Positions 46,201 to 58,000 of a stretch of DNA of 64,000 nucleotides are shown here, in pieces. Below the pieces are notes generated by a model, which saw only the letters and a program-made list of their open reading frames with translations, did no database searches and was not told the origin of the DNA. The stretch comes from Limnomonas spitsbergensis (lineage: Eukaryota > Chlorophyta > Chlorophyceae > Chlamydomonadales): NCBI GenBank assembly GCA_037349105.1, contig JAYJMM010000061.1, positions 496,001 through 560,000 on the forward strand, in the 5' to 3' direction. The position numbers and the translations under genes were made by a program. How positions within the stretch are numbered: the first letter of the stretch is position 1; each line of letters opens with the position of its first letter.

Positions 46201-47898
46201 GATTGGTCTGGTACCGGGTAGGCCGCAAACAACTCTGAAAGCAGGCTGACAGCGGCTGGGCTCTGAATCCTCCTAGACTGAGGGGTGGCTGGCCCCCAAG
46301 GCTTCACCCCAGGTTGAGGAATGTGAGGGCCTTCTGGCTCAACAAAGCCCATGTCCGTGTTGACTCAACCAGAGTTAATTTTAGTGTGCGCCAGAAAACT
46401 TGCGCAGGATGCTGGGCGGCCATCACTGTGCTCAAGGGGACCAAGCTTGACCAGTGGCCCGGGCAGGAGGGCTTGCTGCTGTAGACCCCCGCGCTGGAGG
46501 CCATGATGTAGCACAGATTTAGCTAAAGCGCACAAACATAAGAGGTATCAACAGACTCAGTCCCCGTCCTTGAAGACCTACCCCAAGATCCCAGTAGATC
46601 TGGGAGGTCATGGACAGCCTCGATGGACACATCAAATACGTACACGATCGTAGCCACCACGCCGCCTGCACGGAGTATTGGGGAACAGGCCAGGAGGTGA
46701 GGGGTGAGATCAGCCTGGAGGAACCTAGCCTATCTGCCCTGCCCTGCCTATCCTATGACCTCTAACGTAACAACTTTAAGCCTGTCCTACCCAGCCTGGG
46801 CATGATAAGAAAAGGCAAGGCCTGTCCTGCCCTCAAGCAAAATTAGCCAGCCCTGCCCCACGCGCTTGACGTATTATCTTGACGCAACCTCTTGATACGA
46901 GGTTGCAGGCAGGCGTGCCCGACAGACATGACAACTGCTGCCCAGCCTTAGTACAAGCCTGAGCATGCTAGCTCGTAATCCCGATGATTCTCTAAAGTGC
47001 AAAGCAGGATCCACCGACCTCATGAGTCAGGTCTCTGTAAATGAGAGCTCTTGTCAAGCCCTCAGGCGCTCAGCCCAGCCGCAGTAGCTCGGCCCAACCC
47101 TGGGGCCTGCCTTCGCAGGTTTACCACCAGGCCATGACGAAACCCCATTAGCTCAGTCCTGCATTGCCCCTGTCCTGCCACTCAGCATGGCAGCCTCCCG
47201 GCCTCACCTATGAGCACCGCATAGCCCAGCGTCACAAGGTCTCTCTGGCCAGAGATCGGATCTATGGCCGGCACAGTCGGGGATTTCTTCACAACCGTGA
47301 TGCTGTCTGACCCATGCGCCACAGTCATGGCAACAAGATCTGTGGCGCTGCTCGAGGGGGCTGAGCTGCTGGTGCTGATGCTGGTAATAGTACTGCTAGG
47401 GGCTGTGAAGGTGTCAGAGGTGACCCTACAAAGTTGAGCTAGGTTCCGCGCATCCGGCGTTTGAGGCTGGTCGAACTGGTCGAACGCCACGTCATCATAC
47501 GACCTCATGCTCTCGCTCATGCTGAGAACGGGGGGAGGCAGCTCCTGGGCGCTCAGCGGAGATACCTCAATTGGAGCAATGCTGCTGTGCCCATCTGCTG
47601 GATTGTCCGGCCGCGTGGGAGCCTCCGTCGGGATTGGCGCACTGGGAATATCGAACTGGTCGAATGCTTCGCCTTCGAACGTGAGGTTGTTTCTGCTGCT
47701 GCTGACTGGGGAGGCTGCTGCCTCGCTGGCGTTAGGTGAGGTGGCCGGGGCTCGATAGTGCGCGGGCCTCCAGCTCGACAGCTGCACCCGCTGCAACAGC
47801 AAGCGCTGCGCAGACATAAGTCTGAAGTGCGATGGCGCATACCTGCTGGAGCCTCGGGTGCGGGAGCTGTCAAGTGCTCCATTTCGATTCCGCAGCAT
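34300..47898 (-). CDS. CLC-family chloride channel/transporter, plant CLC-e/f type (complete, 15 exons)
   Basis: Exons, high to low: 47208-47898, 46582-46665, 45450-45553, 44982-45104, 44410-44502, 43696-43856, 43395-43458, 39015-39104, 38469-38633, 37892-37990, 36896-37112, 36074-36132, 35570-35699, 34962-35056 and 34300-34419. They sum to 2295 nt (764 aa), all in phase. ATG 47898 follows an in-frame TGA. The first about 220 aa are Ser/Thr/Pro-rich, with an acidic repeat EAFDQFD/VAFDQFD and a basic stretch that might be a plastid signal. CLC signatures follow: SGASLGPEAPSVELG (gating Glu kept), AAGVSAAFDAPVAGALFAVE, GGLVGGLFAPSLFLG and CRAPLTAIALMVE; then a reduced CBS region (SAMSVKTDLYVRHTLPL; VVVDDNFSPVGVAY). 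The usual Gly after GPE is Ala. Relatives move Cl- or NO3- across thylakoid or Golgi membranes; location here is inferred. Confidence 0.95.
36290..36435 (+). repeat. Short dispersed repeat R (copy), CLC intron
   Basis: Ends with gatgtagctgaattgtagct and gaagc, preceded by 'ggcctaaggctggtggccca' and cagcagggttt. Confidence 0.7.
36650..36865 (+). repeat. Repeat R copy with long imperfect hairpin, CLC intron
   Basis: Arms 'ggctggtcgtggcttggtcc' (36661) and its near reverse complement ending at about 36780 give a stem of about 50 bp with mismatches. The unit then ends in aatgtagctgaaacgtagct and gaagtg at 36839-36865, just before a CLC exon. Confidence 0.8.
37262..37400 (-). repeat. Short dispersed repeat R (inverted copy), CLC intron
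   Basis: 'atcagctacaaccccgcttc' is followed by 'ggccagtcaaggtttggtcc' and caactgggcctcagacggccgtggggctgcc. Confidence 0.7.
37555..37865. repeat. 39-40-bp minisatellite, CLC intron
   Basis: About eight copies of ccatgcaccccctgtacctc plus caggccctccatgcacct. They start about 30 nt inside the intron after the donor of exon 37892-37990. ORFs reading PCTSMHPLYLQAL are repeat artefacts. Confidence 0.95.
38985..39012 (-). repeat. Telomere-like motif beside a CLC donor
   Basis: Immediately after the donor of exon 39015-39104 the minus strand reads gtgagcagggtttagggtta and agggttcagc, a short TTTAGGG-like patch in the intron start. Confidence 0.6.
39592..43090. repeat. 64-bp minisatellite (about 54 copies), CLC intron
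   Basis: Highly uniform 64-bp monomers (tgtcagtggaccccacacct, gccctttgggtatggaagct, ataccttaaacccatcctagcc); only tg/ag and a few point variants differ. On the minus strand each monomer has AAAGGGCAG then gtgtggggtcc. Between the array and the CLC exon 43395-43458 (end AAGGGACAG, donor gtgcgggttt) lie three or four progressively diverged copies with CAGGGACAG then gtgcg. The monomer therefore seems to derive from this exon-intron junction. Confidence 0.97.
44530..44830 (-). repeat. Repeat R (inverted copy) with tandem 'cttcagct' units, CLC intron
   Basis: Several iterations of gcttcagcttcagttcagct at 44535-44680 are followed by 'ggccagtcatggtttgatcc', gtggtggctacccagcagcctg and ggtctgacgcac. 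This copy shows the terminal AGCTGAA unit expanded. Confidence 0.7.
45298..45406. repeat. Inverted repeat, arms about 36 bp, CLC intron
   Basis: ctgactagctatcaagctag (about 45312-45331) and its exact reverse complement (about 45367-45386) sit inside longer arms (cacctcgcagct ... agctgctaggtgag), with a loop of about 33 nt. It could form a stem in the CLC pre-mRNA or be a tiny MITE. Confidence 0.9.
45905..46060 (+). repeat. Short dispersed repeat R (copy), CLC intron
   Basis: 'tttggggggccaccatgcaa', ggggaccaaacattcaccga, cctacagccagtgg..., then catgtagctgaattatagct and gaagcgtg. Confidence 0.75.
46405..46535 (+). repeat. Short dispersed repeat R (copy), CLC intron
   Basis: 'gggcggccatcactgtgctc', aaggggaccaagcttgaccagtggcc in parts, then gatgtagcacagatttagct and aaagcgcac. 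Confidence 0.7.
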
Positions 47899-49169
47899 AG
47901 AAAGCACAGCCTCGCTGCGAAGGCTTGCTCCTCAGAGCTTTAATTCAGTTTATTGTGTGTCTATATCTTGTTGGGGGTAGCATGTAGCCTGGTGGCAGGA
48001 TACCGTATGTGACACGGATATGCCTGGCCGACAAGGACGCCTTATAACGCTGATACCCGTGTACAGGCACTCCAAATAGGAAATATAATAATATGCTTCC
48101 CGGGAGTCTGAATCCATGTGTGTGGCCCACCCGGGTTACTGGCTGACTGCCCTAGGTCCAGAGAGCTCTGCGCCACTGCTGCATACCTGCTACTGCGTGG
48201 TGCTACTGCCGACCAGCATGGTGAGTCACCGCCACATCAGCAGGAGCAGAGAATGCGAGTCATGCTCCTGGTTAGAGATGAGCCCATGAACACAGGTACC
48301 GTATAGGAGGCTTGCTACATTCTATGACGTTTGTGCCTGAAGGATGTAGCCAACAGCAGTGTGAAATAATTTGGGACATTTTAACAGTCCTGCAGAGCAT
48401 CACATTTGATGTTTGGTACATGTGCCCGTCAACCAGTACAGGCACTTCAAGTGATCAGTGATACGCTAGGACAACCAGGGAAAACCAGTGATCCCTGGGC
48501 AAGCAACTAACACACAACCACAAGTCAGTGGCTAGGCTAATTGTCCCAGTACGGTACTACCTTGTCCCTTTTCTCCTTCTTTCCCCCTCTTCCTCCCCCC
48601 CCAATTCCCCTTTCCGTTTCCTTTTTAACCATGTGACATCCAGGGGGGGACATCATTCATGGGACAGCCGGTCACTCTCACAATCATGTGGCACTAGTAC
48701 TATGAAAGTTAGCATCCTGACCAGTGATGTTGACCAGATACAGTATGCCATCCCACAGGACTAGGATATAACTTCTATTACCGTACCTAATGTACGTTAG
48801 TTATGTGGGATGAACGTTGGCCATCCCAAAGGGCTAATGTGGCCATGTGGGATGTACCGGTATGTTGGCCTCATGCATTCATTTTATTTCAGATATACTG
48901 GTAGGATGGGACGTTTTATAAAAGGCACCATTTTTGTTTACACGTCCGATTGAGACCACAGCTAAACCATTGCATTCCTCATGTCAATGGCTGCAGGCTA
49001 AGGGGGATCATGGCTCCGTAACCAAAAGCAGTTGTTCATACGCTCCTATTGAGTCAAGCAGTGTTGCTGCCTAGGTAGTTGCTATGCAGTATGTGTAAAG
49101 CGTGGGCGAGTTGACACCAGGCAGAGCAGCTGATGATGGAGGCAGCTGTAGTGACAGGGGTGCTCATGC
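47899..49169. other. Intergenic region 5' of CLC
   Basis: Presumed CLC promoter side (minus) and left flank of the LINE. No coding signal was seen. Around 48745-48880 there are repeated 'catcccacaggactagg'/'ccatgtgggatg' words in both orientations. Confidence 0.4.
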
Positions 49170-49343
49170 ACTTGAAGTGTTCCAGAATCCAGAGGGAGTG
49201 AGGCTGATGGAGCAGCAGCGTCCTTGGCCAAGGGTGGGAAAGCCGTTGTCTTGCTCAAGGTGCCTGCCCACAAGGCCATTCCCTCTGCCGGGTCAGCCTC
49301 CCATTCTCTGGTTATCATTACGACGCTCGAGGTGTCCACTCTT

Positions 49344-49861
49344 GACGTCGTCTTAAGGCTTTCAAGGCCGTCGTGGCTGAGAAGCTGGCAGCAGCTGTGA
49401 AGGAGGTGGAGGCCGCAGGGGTGCGAGCGGCCGCCGTATGCGGCCGTGGCGGCGGGAACGCGGGCAGTGGCAACTCCAGCATGCAGTTCACAATCACCGG
49501 TTTAGCGGAGAGCCCGCACGAGGGCCAAGCAGAGACCGCACACCGGGTCCACAATGCGGTATTTCAGCTGATGGGCTTGAGGATCGGTGTTCGTGACGCA
49601 CAGCGGGTGGGAACGGGTGGTGATCAGTTGCGGAAAATCAAGTTCTCTGTGTCCAGCGCTAGGGAGGCGGAGGATGTGGTCAACCTCCGGCGGAATCTGT
49701 ACCGGACGGGGGTTTCCATTCTGGACACCCTGACCCCGGCGGAGCTAGAGGTTCACCGTAAGCTCTGGCCGCAGTTCAAAGCGGCTAAGGAGAAAGGGAT
49801 ACCTGCTTACTTCAAGCGGGCATGCTTATTTGTCCGAGGAGAGGAGGTGAAGTCAATCTAG
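49344..49861 (+). pseudogene. LINE ORF1 protein (probably frameshifted near its start)
   Basis: About 170 codons open after a TGA at 49343: AEKLAAAVKEVEAAG (helix), then MQFTITGLAESP...GQAETAHRVHNAVFQLMGLRI, VGTGGDQLRKIKFSVSS and YFKRACLFVRGEEVKSI. The MQFTITGL and IKFSVSS strands resemble an RRM-like fold of LINE ORF1 proteins (inference). Upstream, another frame (SVPESRG ... ITTLEVSTLDVV, about 49175-49352) reads smoothly into it if one base is shifted near 49352, so this copy is probably broken. Confidence 0.65.
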
Positions 49862-49912
49862 CGGGTAACCCGTAAACCGGTTAATGCTACGGCTTATAGA
49901 GAGAGGAAGGGT

Positions 49913-52900
49913 TTGAGGGTGCTGAGCTGGAACATAGGGGGGCATCTTAGCACAATGCACCTGAGCCTTGATCTTCAGAAGATATGGGAAAAAGCAGACT
50001 TAATCATTTTGTCTCACACCGGTCATTGCGTCTCTGATGTTGTCCCTGACCTATCTGGTTTCGCATGTGTCTCTTGCAGTGCACGGACTTACCATGCACG
50101 GTCGGGTGGAGTTGCGGTCTATGCTAGGCAGCCTCTTTCGGTGTCCTTAGTGCAGGATTCCCCTTCATATGGAATGACCTGGGTTAGAATTCCGGCCTGC
50201 AATCTGTATGTTTGTGCGTGTTACCTGCCTCATGGGAATTCTTCCTATTTCAAACATGAAAATGGCCGGTTGGATGCTGCGGCCCACTATGATTTTCTTA
50301 GAGAATCAGTTTCCAAATTTTCTGCGCTGGGGGAGGTTGTGATCTCAGGGGATTTGAACGCTAGGACTGCATGTGTGGATGATCGCTGCAACATCATAGA
50401 CATGCAAGAATGGGAGGGTATGGGCGCAGCCAATTTCCCAATTCCGTGTGACGCCATTAATTTGCATGCGTGTGCGCGCGCTGTCCCGCCTAGACATAAT
50501 GAGGACGGGGTGCTTAATCCTAATGGGAAAAAATTGATAGAGATGTGCAAAGATCAAGGTTTGGTTATCCTGAATGGAAGGTTGTCTGGGGATATTGAAG
50601 GTACTTTTACCTATTTCCAACATGGCAAGAATGCTGGTGCTTGCAGTGTCATTGACTATTTCATATCAACCCCGTCCCTTATTTTTGATATGACAGGGGC
50701 CATCAAGCCTGGATGTGATATGCAGGTATCTCAATGTGCCTGTACCCCTGCACGTGCTGATGGGGGTAGGTTTGACCATGTTCCTATTTTCCTTACTGTT
50801 AGCCGGCCCGCCTTGGAGCCAACCGCGTTTGCTAGGAGGGAAAAAGGAACCTTGCAGGGAAACGATGTGACTATGAAGCAGGCTCGTGACGTACTTTACA
50901 GATGGAACCCGGATAGTAGGGACTTTTACGTTACAAATTTATGTACGTCTGCCTCGGTGGCAGAACATTTTGGAGCCATGTATCACCTTTCTGCATCAGT
51001 GCATGAAGTCTCCCAACACTTTAGCCGCGCTAGTGAGTGTGCCCTTATGGATTTACATAGATCGCAGGGTAAAGTTGCTTGCTATCCCAGTGAGTCTAAA
51101 GTTATCAAGCAGGATAGGCCTTGCAATACTTGGTATGATGACCGGTGCAAAGCTGCTAGGAAAACTTGTTTAGTGGCTGCCCAGTTTTGGGGTGCTGGTT
51201 CAGGAGAGGTTAAGTTGGCCATTAGGGAATATCAACGTATAACTCAGGCTATCAAGCGTGAATGGGAGGGTGTACGAGCAGCGGATCTACTGTCAGATCT
51301 TTGGTGCCAGCCTAAGAATTTTTGGTCGGCTTATGGCAGTAACAGGAAGATCAGCCCCCTCACAGATGTGGGGGATTGGACTGAATACTTTAAAAAGCTG
51401 TTTGAACCTTCAGAGCATGTGCCTTGCCACAAAGCTGGGGATGAGACTATTCAGGCGTGTTTATTTCCTCTTCCTTTAGAAGTTCATCTTTCTCAAGCAG
51501 AGCACCTAAATTGTGTTTTTTAGGAAGCCGAGATTGTGAAAGCTTTGGAAAAGACTGTGAATGGAAAGTCTGCGGGTGTTGATGGTGTCCCTATGGAGTT
51601 TTTGAAACACGCGGTTATTGTGACTCCTAGGGGAGCTTTTTCTCAAGATAAGCGGCAGTATGTTTTTGCAAATCAAATTACGTTTTCGTTTAATAGAGTT
51701 TTGGCAGACGGTTACCCTAAGGAGTGGGGCATCGGAGCACTCGTTCCGGTACCCAAGCCAAAGGGCAGTCCTGCAATCAAAGACGATTATAGGGGTATTG
51801 CCGTCGGAACTGCCCTATCCAAATTATATTCCCTCGTCTTATTGCAACGTCTTGATTCTTGGGCAGAAAGTCAGGGTTTCAGAGCCGATGGCCAGGCAGG
51901 TTTTCGGCATGGACGGGGAACACCTGATAATTCTTTCATTCTAAACCACATTATTGAAAAATACCATTTGGAGAAAAAAACGATTTTGGCTGCTTTCATT
52001 GATTTTAGGAAGGCATAAGACTGCATTGACAGAGATTTATTGTGGCGGAGTTTACAGAGCATGGGTGTGCACGGCCGGATTTTAGAAAGTTGAAGGAGAT
52101 GTATCAGGATGTAAAAATCCGTGTACGGGTTGGTGGTAAACTGGGAGATAGTTTCTCCTCCTTTATGGGTGTTAAACAAGGAGACCCGCTGTCCCCTCTA
52201 TTGTTTGGCCTGTTTATCGACCGTTTCGAGAAGTTTGTCGCAAGTGAGTGCCCTGATATTGGCGCCCGTCTTTCACTTGCTTTGGTCAGAGTTTACTTTA
52301 TGCTGATGATCTGGTGTTATTCGCTGAATCGCCGGATGATCTGCAAAAACTTCTTGATGCTCTCCATATTTTTTGTCGCCACAGTGCCTTGACAGTCAAT
52401 ATAAAAAAATCTGAAGCAGTTGTTTTTAACCAGAAATATTGCAGTCATTTGGCATCTCTGTCTTATGACGGAAGCGTTCTTGATATTAAGCCCTTTTTCA
52501 TCTACTTGGGTATGTTATTTGATGAGGCAGAGGGTATGAAGGGAGCAGGTAGACGTTGTGTCAACAAAGGGAGGGCAGCTTTGTATGCCATGGTCCGGAG
52601 ATGTCATGAGCTTGACATACACAATGTTCACATCAAATGTCATCTTTTTGACTCTTTAGTGAAGCCTATTCTGTTTTATGGGTGTGAAATTTGGGGACCA
52701 GGTCTCCTTGCGAAAGGAGTCGGCTTGACAGATACTGGTTTCTCTAGAGATTTGGAGGTAATTCACAAGGGTTTCCTTAGGCAGTGTCTGGGTCTTCGCA
52801 AGTCTGTGGCCGAGTATGTTCTCATGAGTGAACTGCACCGTGAACCCCTTATCTTAAGTCTTTTTCAACAGACCCTGAGTTTTTGGAATAGAATTAATCT

Positions 52901-53626
52901 GAGGCCTGACAATGACCTTGTGAAAATGGCTATGCAGGAAAGTTGTGATTTGGCGAAGGCTGGCACTTCACTTTGTTGGGCTGGTTTTCTGTCTACGATA
53001 TTGATGACTCTGGGTATTGATTTATTGACTGCATCAGCCAATACCTCTTTGGATATTGAGGTCATTGTGAATTCAGCTAGGGATCAGTGGCTTTCCAAAA
53101 TTTCCAGGGACATGCCACGTACGGCCCTGTCAGTACGTGCTACTCCTGACTCAGAACGCTCGGGTTCAAATTGTTTACGTTCTCTAAGTGGTTCCAAATT
53201 AAGCGTGATGTGCAGGAGACTTTCTGGTACAATTTGAGTAAGCCTAATATTATTTTTGCTGGAGCCCGGTATCGGATGGGGTCGCATTGGCTGAATGTTG
53301 AGACGGGGCGCTTTGAGAAACCCTGTGTGCCTCGTAGCGAGAGGATTTGTAGATGTTGCAATCTTAAATGTCGGGAGGATGAGCTTCACATGATTTACTG
53401 CCCGTTCTATACAGACCTTCGTTTTCAGTTTAACCTTACTTTCCATAATTTCCTAGAGGACGAGGATGAGGCCATGAAACGGTACGCAAATGGAGTGTGG
53501 GGCAAACTAAATGCAGCGGATTCTGCATATGTGTTCTGGAAGAAATTTGGTTGTTTTATCTTTCAGTGTATGATGAAAAGAGAGAATCATCTCAAAACTC
53601 TGCCAAAATTCCTGTCTCCCCCCTAA
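49913..53626 (+). pseudogene. LINE ORF2: APE endonuclease plus reverse transcriptase, inactivated
   Basis: The frame opens with VLSWNIGGHL, then VVISGDLNART, CSVIDYFISTP and GRFDHVPIFL, the motifs of an endonuclease/exonuclease/phosphatase domain. RT motifs follow: GKSAGVDGVPMEFLK, GALVPVPKPKG, DDYRGIAVG, QAGFRHGRG, AAFIDFRKA, GVKQGDPLSPLLFGLFIDRF and YADDLVLFAES. The C-terminus has ERICRCCNLKCREDELHMIYC. Lesions: in-frame TAG at 51521, TAA at 52016 just after FRKA, and frame changes near 52090, 52295 and 53170. The YADD active site is intact, but the protein cannot be made as one piece. The truncated copy at 15541 carries the same C-terminal motif. Confidence 0.93.
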
Positions 53627-53881
53627 CTCTGTAGGCGGTGCTCAATCGAACTCTTTTGCACCCACGTCATGTTTTATGGCTGGGGCTTATCTTCTGCACT
53701 ATGGGGTTCATTCCCACGCCACTGTCGTGGTTGTGTGCTAGTTGCTTGCCCAGGGGGGTCACTGGTTTTCGCTTTCTGTCCTACCGTAGTGTATCAAGTG
53801 CCTGTACCGGTTTACGGGCACATGTCCCATGCATCAAGTGTGATGCTCTGTTGGACTGTAAAAACTTCACAAAAACTTCAC

Positions 53882-55028
53882 AAGCTGCCTGCATGCCCAG
53901 CTGGTGGGGGTCCCTTGTCAGATTCCACCAGCTTCATGCCACTGCTTGAGCATGTCAGCTGAGTTACCATACAGAGGGGATGATGCCAAGCACTGGCCAC
54001 TTTGCGTTGGCACTCCCCGGCAGTTGGAGGATCTTCAGCAAGAGCATGGACCATCAGTAGCTGGGATGGGCCGGGACACGCACGGTATGCACGGTGCATG
54101 GTTGGCGATACTGGCACAGAGCCAGGCCCTCTGAAGTGGGAGGTATTGTAATGATCCTAATAACCTAAGAAGGACGCACGTCCCCTACATCTGGCTCCTT
54201 TCGACTTATTGGTAAGAACGCTACATCAGCCTTTTTCCCCTTCTCTGCTGCTGCCCAATGCCAGATGGCTGCCCCATAGGAGACAGGCCTACCTCCCTTT
54301 CCTGCTGCTGCCGGATGGCGCCCAAATAGGGGGAAGTGGCCTCTCCTTACCTTCTCTATCTGCTGTCGCCCTTGCTAGATGGATGGCCTTCCCGTTGAAG
54401 CATGTGGCCCTCCTCTCCTTCTCATTTGTCGCCCAATATCGGGTGGCGTCCCCATAGGAGCAAGTGGGCCATCCTCTTCTTTGCCCCCCAAAACCGGATG
54501 GCAAACTTGCTGGCCGGGGAAGTGACCAGGCTTGGTGCCACGGTGTACCTCCCATAGATGATAGGTCGCCAACCTGATCGCATCTGTGAGACTGTGACAT
54601 GTAGTTTGAGGGTCATGTCAAAGCACACCCGCTCATCCAATACCTGCTAGCCAACGTTATTTGCTACCAGCTTTTGATGCGTAAAACGATAACGAAGATA
54701 CCGGTACCAGACAGGTACACTACTACACTGTTAGTTGGTGATGAAGTCATGAGTGGAATGGTTTGTGCCGACAAACGAGCAAATCTAGCTTTGACAACCA
54801 AGCGGGAAGGAATAAGGTTTTAAGTTTGCATCTTAAATTCCAAATACTTATCACGGAAGTCGGCAACTAGCAACCATTTCGAGGTGGAGAGAACTTTGAA
54901 AGTCTGACAGCTGCTGTACAACAGGTGAACAAAGTGCAAGGCGCCAACTTGGGCCTTGGCATATCCCAGCGGATAGCGCTTTACAATTATTCACAGCATA
55001 ACAGATTTATCTGCACTGTTTACCATAG
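53882..55028. other. Intergenic region
   Basis: Between 54230 and 54500 there are three or four diverged copies (about 90 bp) of 'ctgctgctgcccaatgccag'/'tggctgccccatagga'. The rest, up to ATG 55029, is the presumed promoter and leader of the next gene; no TATA box was identified with confidence. Confidence 0.4.
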
Positions 55029-58000
55029 ATGGACAGCGAGTCCTCTCCAACCGTGGCCGTTGTAGGTCCGAGCAAAATTCCTAGCTTTTCAACCATTGGC
55101 AGTCGGCTTCCGGGTGCTCCCTCAATCACTCCCTCTCAATCCAAACCAAGAGCCGTCTCGATCCTTGACACGCCCATTGCGACCACGACTGACAGATGCG
55201 ACGTGAAGAAAACTGGCAGTGACCAATCGTCAACCAAGAAACCTTACAAGGGAGTGCCAGCGCTCAATCTTACAGAAATCGAGCCCTCGGGCGATGACCT
55301 GCTGACGCCATGTTCAACAGCTGCCCATGGGAAGATGCCATGCACTTCAAGTCCTGCCACCTCGGGGCACTCCAGGGGCATGGTTGCAAGCATGCACCGT
55401 TCGCCGACAAGTAGCACGACAGCAGAAGGGAGGATTCGCAAGAATATTCCGAGCTCTCCCAAGATTGGGGTCTCGCCTCGCCTAAAAGTTGGCAAGATCG
55501 CGTTTGGCCGTGCCATGGCGTCTCCCGCCAGCATACGTGCTGCGGCCCGCGTCTCTGCTGAGCTGGCTCTGCGCTCGTCTGCCCGTGCCTCGAACAGCAC
55601 GGCTGAGTCTCTTGCGGCATCGCACCCATCACCCAAGCTTGAGTCGGTTGCGCCGGCCGCGTGCAGCGCCTCCGCAAGCAAGGCGAGGTCTGCCGCGGCC
55701 CAGTCGCGCGTGACGCAACGCTCCATCTCGGTAGATAAAGCTCGGCCCGGCAGCTCGATTGCCTCCCGAAGCACTTCAGTTGAAAAGCCCAGACCGGTAT
55801 ATGCAGAAGCAGCAGCCCATGCGAGGCCCATGTCTGTAGACAAGGTGCGGCCGGGCAACGCGCTCCTCCTCAGCAAGGCAGTGGGGTCCACTGTTGCTGA
55901 TCGAAGTGTGGTCCCTGCCGCAGCAAGGGGTGGCCGGATAAACCCTAGCCCAGTGCGCAGGAGCATAATGCAGCATGCCTCAGCAGACGGTCGGGCCGTT
56001 GCGGCTGTAAAGCCCCTGACCGCCATACCGGAGCGAACTGCATCAATGGCGGCGGCACTGCGGCCTGCAGCTCCTGGAGTGGGGCTGGGGACAGACTCGC
56101 AGCAGCCCGCTGTGACGGTCACGATGGCAGCTGCCGAGGTGCCAGCCATCAAGCCGACGCCGCCAGCGGTGACCAACCCTAGGCCAAGGTGTGAGCTGCA
56201 TCCGTCCACACACGTACACAAACTGCCCAGACCCTTCCCACCCCAAGCATACATCCGATCTTTAAAATCTTGTCGCACGGTGTCAGCCCTTGCCCGCTAA
56301 CGCTGATGCGCCCCCTTGGTTCATGTTCCTTACAGGCCGCCTGGGCTCAGCCTCAACCTTTCATCTGTGAAGTCTAATGTGACGGAACCGGTTGTGAACG
56401 GGTGAGATGGAGCGTCAGGGGAACACGCTTTATATGGCGGCCCCAAGTGGCCACATGGAAGGCCATATACCCTCACAATTGATTTTATTGCTACTGTCCA
56501 CACTTTTCTAGTTTGCTCCAGTCCACACTTTGCTAGGGAAAGATGCGGGTGGCCTCCAGAAAAGGTCCTACAACTTGGATTTGCAGCACAGCACTTTCTT
56601 ACTGCCTGGCCTCAACAGCAATGCTGTAACTCTTGCATCAGTCGACCCTGACTGCAACGATCCAACCCCCCACCCCTGGCTCAGGTCCAGCTCCTCCAGC
56701 TCCTCCGTCCCTGGCACCTCGGTGCCCAAGCTTAACCTGACCCCGCTGATCCAGCAACGGGAAGAGGAGCAGGGGACACAGGCTGCTTACACAGTCGCGT
56801 CGGGCAAGTCGCACGACCACTCCTCCAAAGGATCCAGTACCAGCCTGCCCGAGCCTGCCGACCATTTTTACTACTACCCTAAGCTAGACTCAAAGGTGCA
56901 GGGAGGGGGCAGGGAGAAGATGAACGGTTGTGTGTGCAGAGAGGAGGGGGGCAAATGATGACTGTCTGCATGATAAACAGTCCAAACCCATGCGTAAAAG
57001 CAGGCTCTCCTTAAGCTCCTCCACCCTTCACACTAGCAGCGAGCTAGCAGCATTATGGTCAGTCCACAGGGAGTCAGGGACACTTCGCAGCCTTGGAAAG
57101 TTCCCCACTCCCCCTATCCCAATGCTTTGCTGCATCTCTACGTGTTGTTTCCTTTCCTGCTGCATCTCTACGTGTTGCTTCCTGACCTGCTGCCACTCTA
57201 TGCCCTGCTGCTGCTTCTCTCTGACCTACTTCCTCACCTGCTGGCTGATGCCTTATTACGTGTTGCTTCCTGACCTGCTAGCTGCTGCCTCTCTACGTGT
57301 TGCTTCCTGACCTGCTAGCTGCTGCCTCTCTACGTGTTGCTTTCTGACCTGCTGCTTCTCTACATGTTGCTTCCTGACCTGCTGCCTCTCTATGACCTGC
57401 TTCCTGACCTGCTGGCTGTTGCCTCTCTATTTGCTGCTTCCTGACCTGCTGCCTTGGCCCTCTTTTCCGGACAGGATGAGCGGCAAACCATGGACATGAT
57501 CAGTCACCTGCCTCGCAGCCAGGCCTCCCACATGAAGAACATATTCCACACCATGGTGGAGGCCAAGCAGAACTGCGAAGCCATTGCGTTCAGGGGACAC
57601 CGCCTGCTGGATCAGGTGCGTGGCACTGGCTGTGATCCCTGTGGGTGTGAGAAATGGATCCCCATTAGTGGTCCTGCAGTTAGGGCGCTGAGGAAATAGG
57701 ATGAATCTGTCATGGCCACAAGATGTCCATGAAACAGACTGATACTGGGAATACTGTAGATGTGCTTTGCCTTCCCCCATGATGAGTGTAGTTTCAGGGT
57801 GAGGGATGCATACGAATACTACATGTCGATCATGGACGCCACTTTTCATTCGGTAATCATCAGTTTGGGTAGGCATGTAGCCCCAAAAGCAGCATTGTAT
57901 GATACACTTCATTCATACCCGAGGGAAGGGTCGTAATTTTTACGGTAAGCATCTTTGATAAGATCAATCCAACTATCCTGATAATCGCAAGATCAGCGAG

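Larger units (their letters stand above)
49170..53881 (+). mobile_element. Non-LTR retrotransposon (LINE), nearly full length, degenerate
   Basis: ORF1 (about 49195-49861), ORF2 with endonuclease then reverse transcriptase (49913-53626, broken), and a 3' UTR ending aaaacttcacaaaaacttca at 53881. The same 3' end occurs in the truncated copy at 15541-17000. The 5' boundary and a target-site duplication for this copy could not be fixed. APE-type endonuclease before RT and a C-terminal CCHC-like motif suggest an L1- or Jockey-like clade rather than R2. Confidence 0.93.

Noticed and set aside
55244..56278. 344-codon minus-strand ORF
   Set aside because: Antisense shadow of the first exon of the coiled-coil gene; only the plus strand connects in phase to further exons.
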